Shown here in pieces: positions 62,761-64,000 of a stretch of DNA of 64,000 nt. Where the stretch lies: NCBI GenBank assembly GCA_963827935.1, contig CAWHCN010000011.1, positions 620,001-684,000 of the forward strand, written 5' to 3'. This DNA comes from DATFNV01 sp963827935. GTDB lineage: Bacteria > Planctomycetota > Planctomycetia > Gemmatales > Gemmataceae. The translations under genes and the position numbers were made by a program. The notes under the pieces were generated by a model that saw only the letters and a list, made by a program, of their open reading frames with translations, ran no database searches and was not told the DNA's origin. Every line of letters begins with the position of its first letter. The first letter of the stretch is position 1.

Positions 62761-63776
62761 ATGCACTACCTGACCCTTGTGTTCATCCTCCTGCGGGTTC
62801 CTGGCGACCCGTGCGGCCTTGGCCGTGGAAAACCTGGCCTTGCGGCAGCAATTGGCGATCTTGCACCGCGCCACGCCGCGCCCGAAGTTGCGCTCCCGCG
62901 ATCGACTATTCTGGGCGTGGCTGGCCCGCCTCTGGTCGGGCTGGCGGGGCCCTGGTGATCGTGAAGCCCGAAACCGTGATCGCCTGGCACCGACTGGGTT
63001 ACCGCCTCTTCTGGCGCGAAGTCGCGTGCTCGTGGCGGTCGCCCCTCGATCGCCGCCGAGCTGCGCGACCTGATCCAGTGCCTCAGCCGGGAGAACCCCT
63101 TGTGGGGAACGCCCCGCCTCCAGGCCGAGCTGCGCCTCCTCGGCTACGAGGTCGCAGCCTCGACGGTGGCCAGGTACCGCGACCGGAAGCACCCCAGGCC
63201 GCCGTCGCAGCACTGCGCACCTTCTTGAACAACCACGTCCGCAGCCTGGCCTCGATCGACTTCTTCGTGGTACCGACCGCCACTTTCCAGCTGCTCTATG
63301 GCTTTGCGGTGTTGCGACACGACCGGCGGCGCGTCGTCCATTGCAACGTGACCTCGACGCCAACCCCGGCCTGGGTCGCCCAGCAATTGCGCGAAGCCTT
63401 CGCCAACCCTGACCGGCCGCGCTACCTGATTCGAGATCGCGACGGCATCTATGGCGAGAATGTTAGCCATTGTTTGCAGAGTCTTGGCATCGAGGAAGTG
63501 GTGATCTCGCCGCGCTCCCCCTGGCAGAATCCCTACGCGGAGCGCCTTATCGGCACGCTACGCCGCGAATTGCTCGATCACGTCATCGTTCTCAATGAGG
63601 CACACCTGCGCCGCCTCCTGTCATCCTATCTGGATTACTACCACCGCTCGCGTCCCCACCGCTCGCTCGACCAGAATGCACCGGTCCCCCGAGAAGTGGA
63701 GCCGCCGGAGCGGGGACGCGTCATCGCCCTGCCCCAGGTCGGCGGCTTGCACCACCGCTACACCCGCGTGGCGTGA
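62761..63776 (+). CDS. Integrase-core transposase, several frame breaks
   Basis: ENLALRQQLAILHRATPRPK and RDRLFWAWLARLWSGWR mark a common planctomycete transposase with an rve (integrase) core. Catalytic residues: Asp in SLASIDFFVVPT, Asp in YLIRDRDGIYG, Glu in NPYAERLIGTLRREL; the end is VGGLHHRYTRVA. The frame changes near 62800, 62945, 63050 and 63200. All motifs remain, so either assembly indels or a recently broken element. Terminal repeats could not be placed. The remaining 224 bases to the window edge show no gene. Confidence 0.85.
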
Positions 63777-64000
63777 GGAGTCCTGTGTTTCGCGATCGCG
63801 CGGCGGCCCCGCTCCGTGGCGATACCCCGCGCCCCGGGGCCAATCCGCCACTTTCACGGCCTTCTGACGGCCCAGGATCACTGCCTTCCGGCTCTCATTG
63901 CCCTATACTGCTGACACGCCATGCCCCACGCCGTGTTCGCCCGATCAGGCGATTGGGGTTTTCGGTACCCACAGCCAGGGCAGCCGCGTCGAACAGCGTT

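Overview
The window looks like a chromosomal segment from a planctomycete of the Gemmata/Gemmataceae type. This is inferred from the high G+C content, a lipid-free mix of WD40/NHL beta-propeller proteins, a TIGR03000-type N-terminal domain fused to a methyltransferase, PQQ/cytochrome-c-type secreted proteins, IS110 and IS701 elements, and long palindromic repeats between genes. No rRNA, tRNA or CRISPR array was recognised. A large share of otherwise well-conserved genes (fabH, kdpA, kdpB, kdpC, rdgB, the AAA ATPase, PafA, the permease and others) are broken by single-base frame changes at conserved positions. This fits indel errors in the underlying assembly better than gene decay, so broken genes are annotated as whole genes with the break positions given.

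The most important region is 12.5-22.2 kb, one co-directional run of ten genes that carries two different protein-tagging systems side by side. First comes a eukaryote-like ubiquitin cascade: an FHA-like/RING protein (candidate E3), a ThiF/E1-like adenylating enzyme, an E2-like protein with a Cys after an HPN motif, an unknown CesT-chaperone-like gene, a beta-grasp ubiquitin-like protein and a JAB/MPN protease. It is followed directly by a Pup-type (UBact) system: a Mpa/ARC-like AAA ATPase, a Dop-like enzyme, a very small UBact/Pup-like tag ending in Arg-Gln-Arg-Gly-Gly-Glu, and a PafA-like ligase. No 20S proteasome subunits lie in the window.

Left of this region are the C-terminal part of a sigma-54 activator, small hypothetical and toxin/antitoxin-like genes, rtcB with its archease, fabH, rplU, a secreted BON protein and an IS110 element. 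Right of it (22-32 kb) lie an amino-acid permease, the TIGR03000-methyltransferase, an FAD oxidoreductase, rdgB with an SDR, glgC, a membrane acyltransferase-like protein and a WD40 protein.

From 33 to 43.4 kb there is a complete kdp potassium uptake locus. A KdpD-like sensor without kinase, a separate histidine kinase and a sigma-54-type response regulator run leftward. A 33-residue membrane peptide, kdpF, kdpA, kdpB and an enlarged kdpC run rightward from a good -24/-12 promoter. Immediately after kdpC is an NHLRC2-like thioredoxin/NHL protein with an in-frame TGA exactly at the first redox cysteine, followed by a 7-bp hairpin: a strong selenoprotein candidate.

The last third holds rbsK, a Fic/TIGR04255 cassette, a lactate/malate dehydrogenase-like gene with a radical-SAM activase, hicAB, a beta-propeller gene precisely interrupted by an IS701-type element with a CTAG target duplication, a fluoride-export pair (DUF190/CrcB), an MFS transporter, a sorbosone-dehydrogenase/cytochrome c protein and a frameshifted integrase-type transposase. 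Two arrays of GGCACC-rich 12-mer repeats, sharing an identical 34-bp leader, sit at 32.8 and 62.4 kb.
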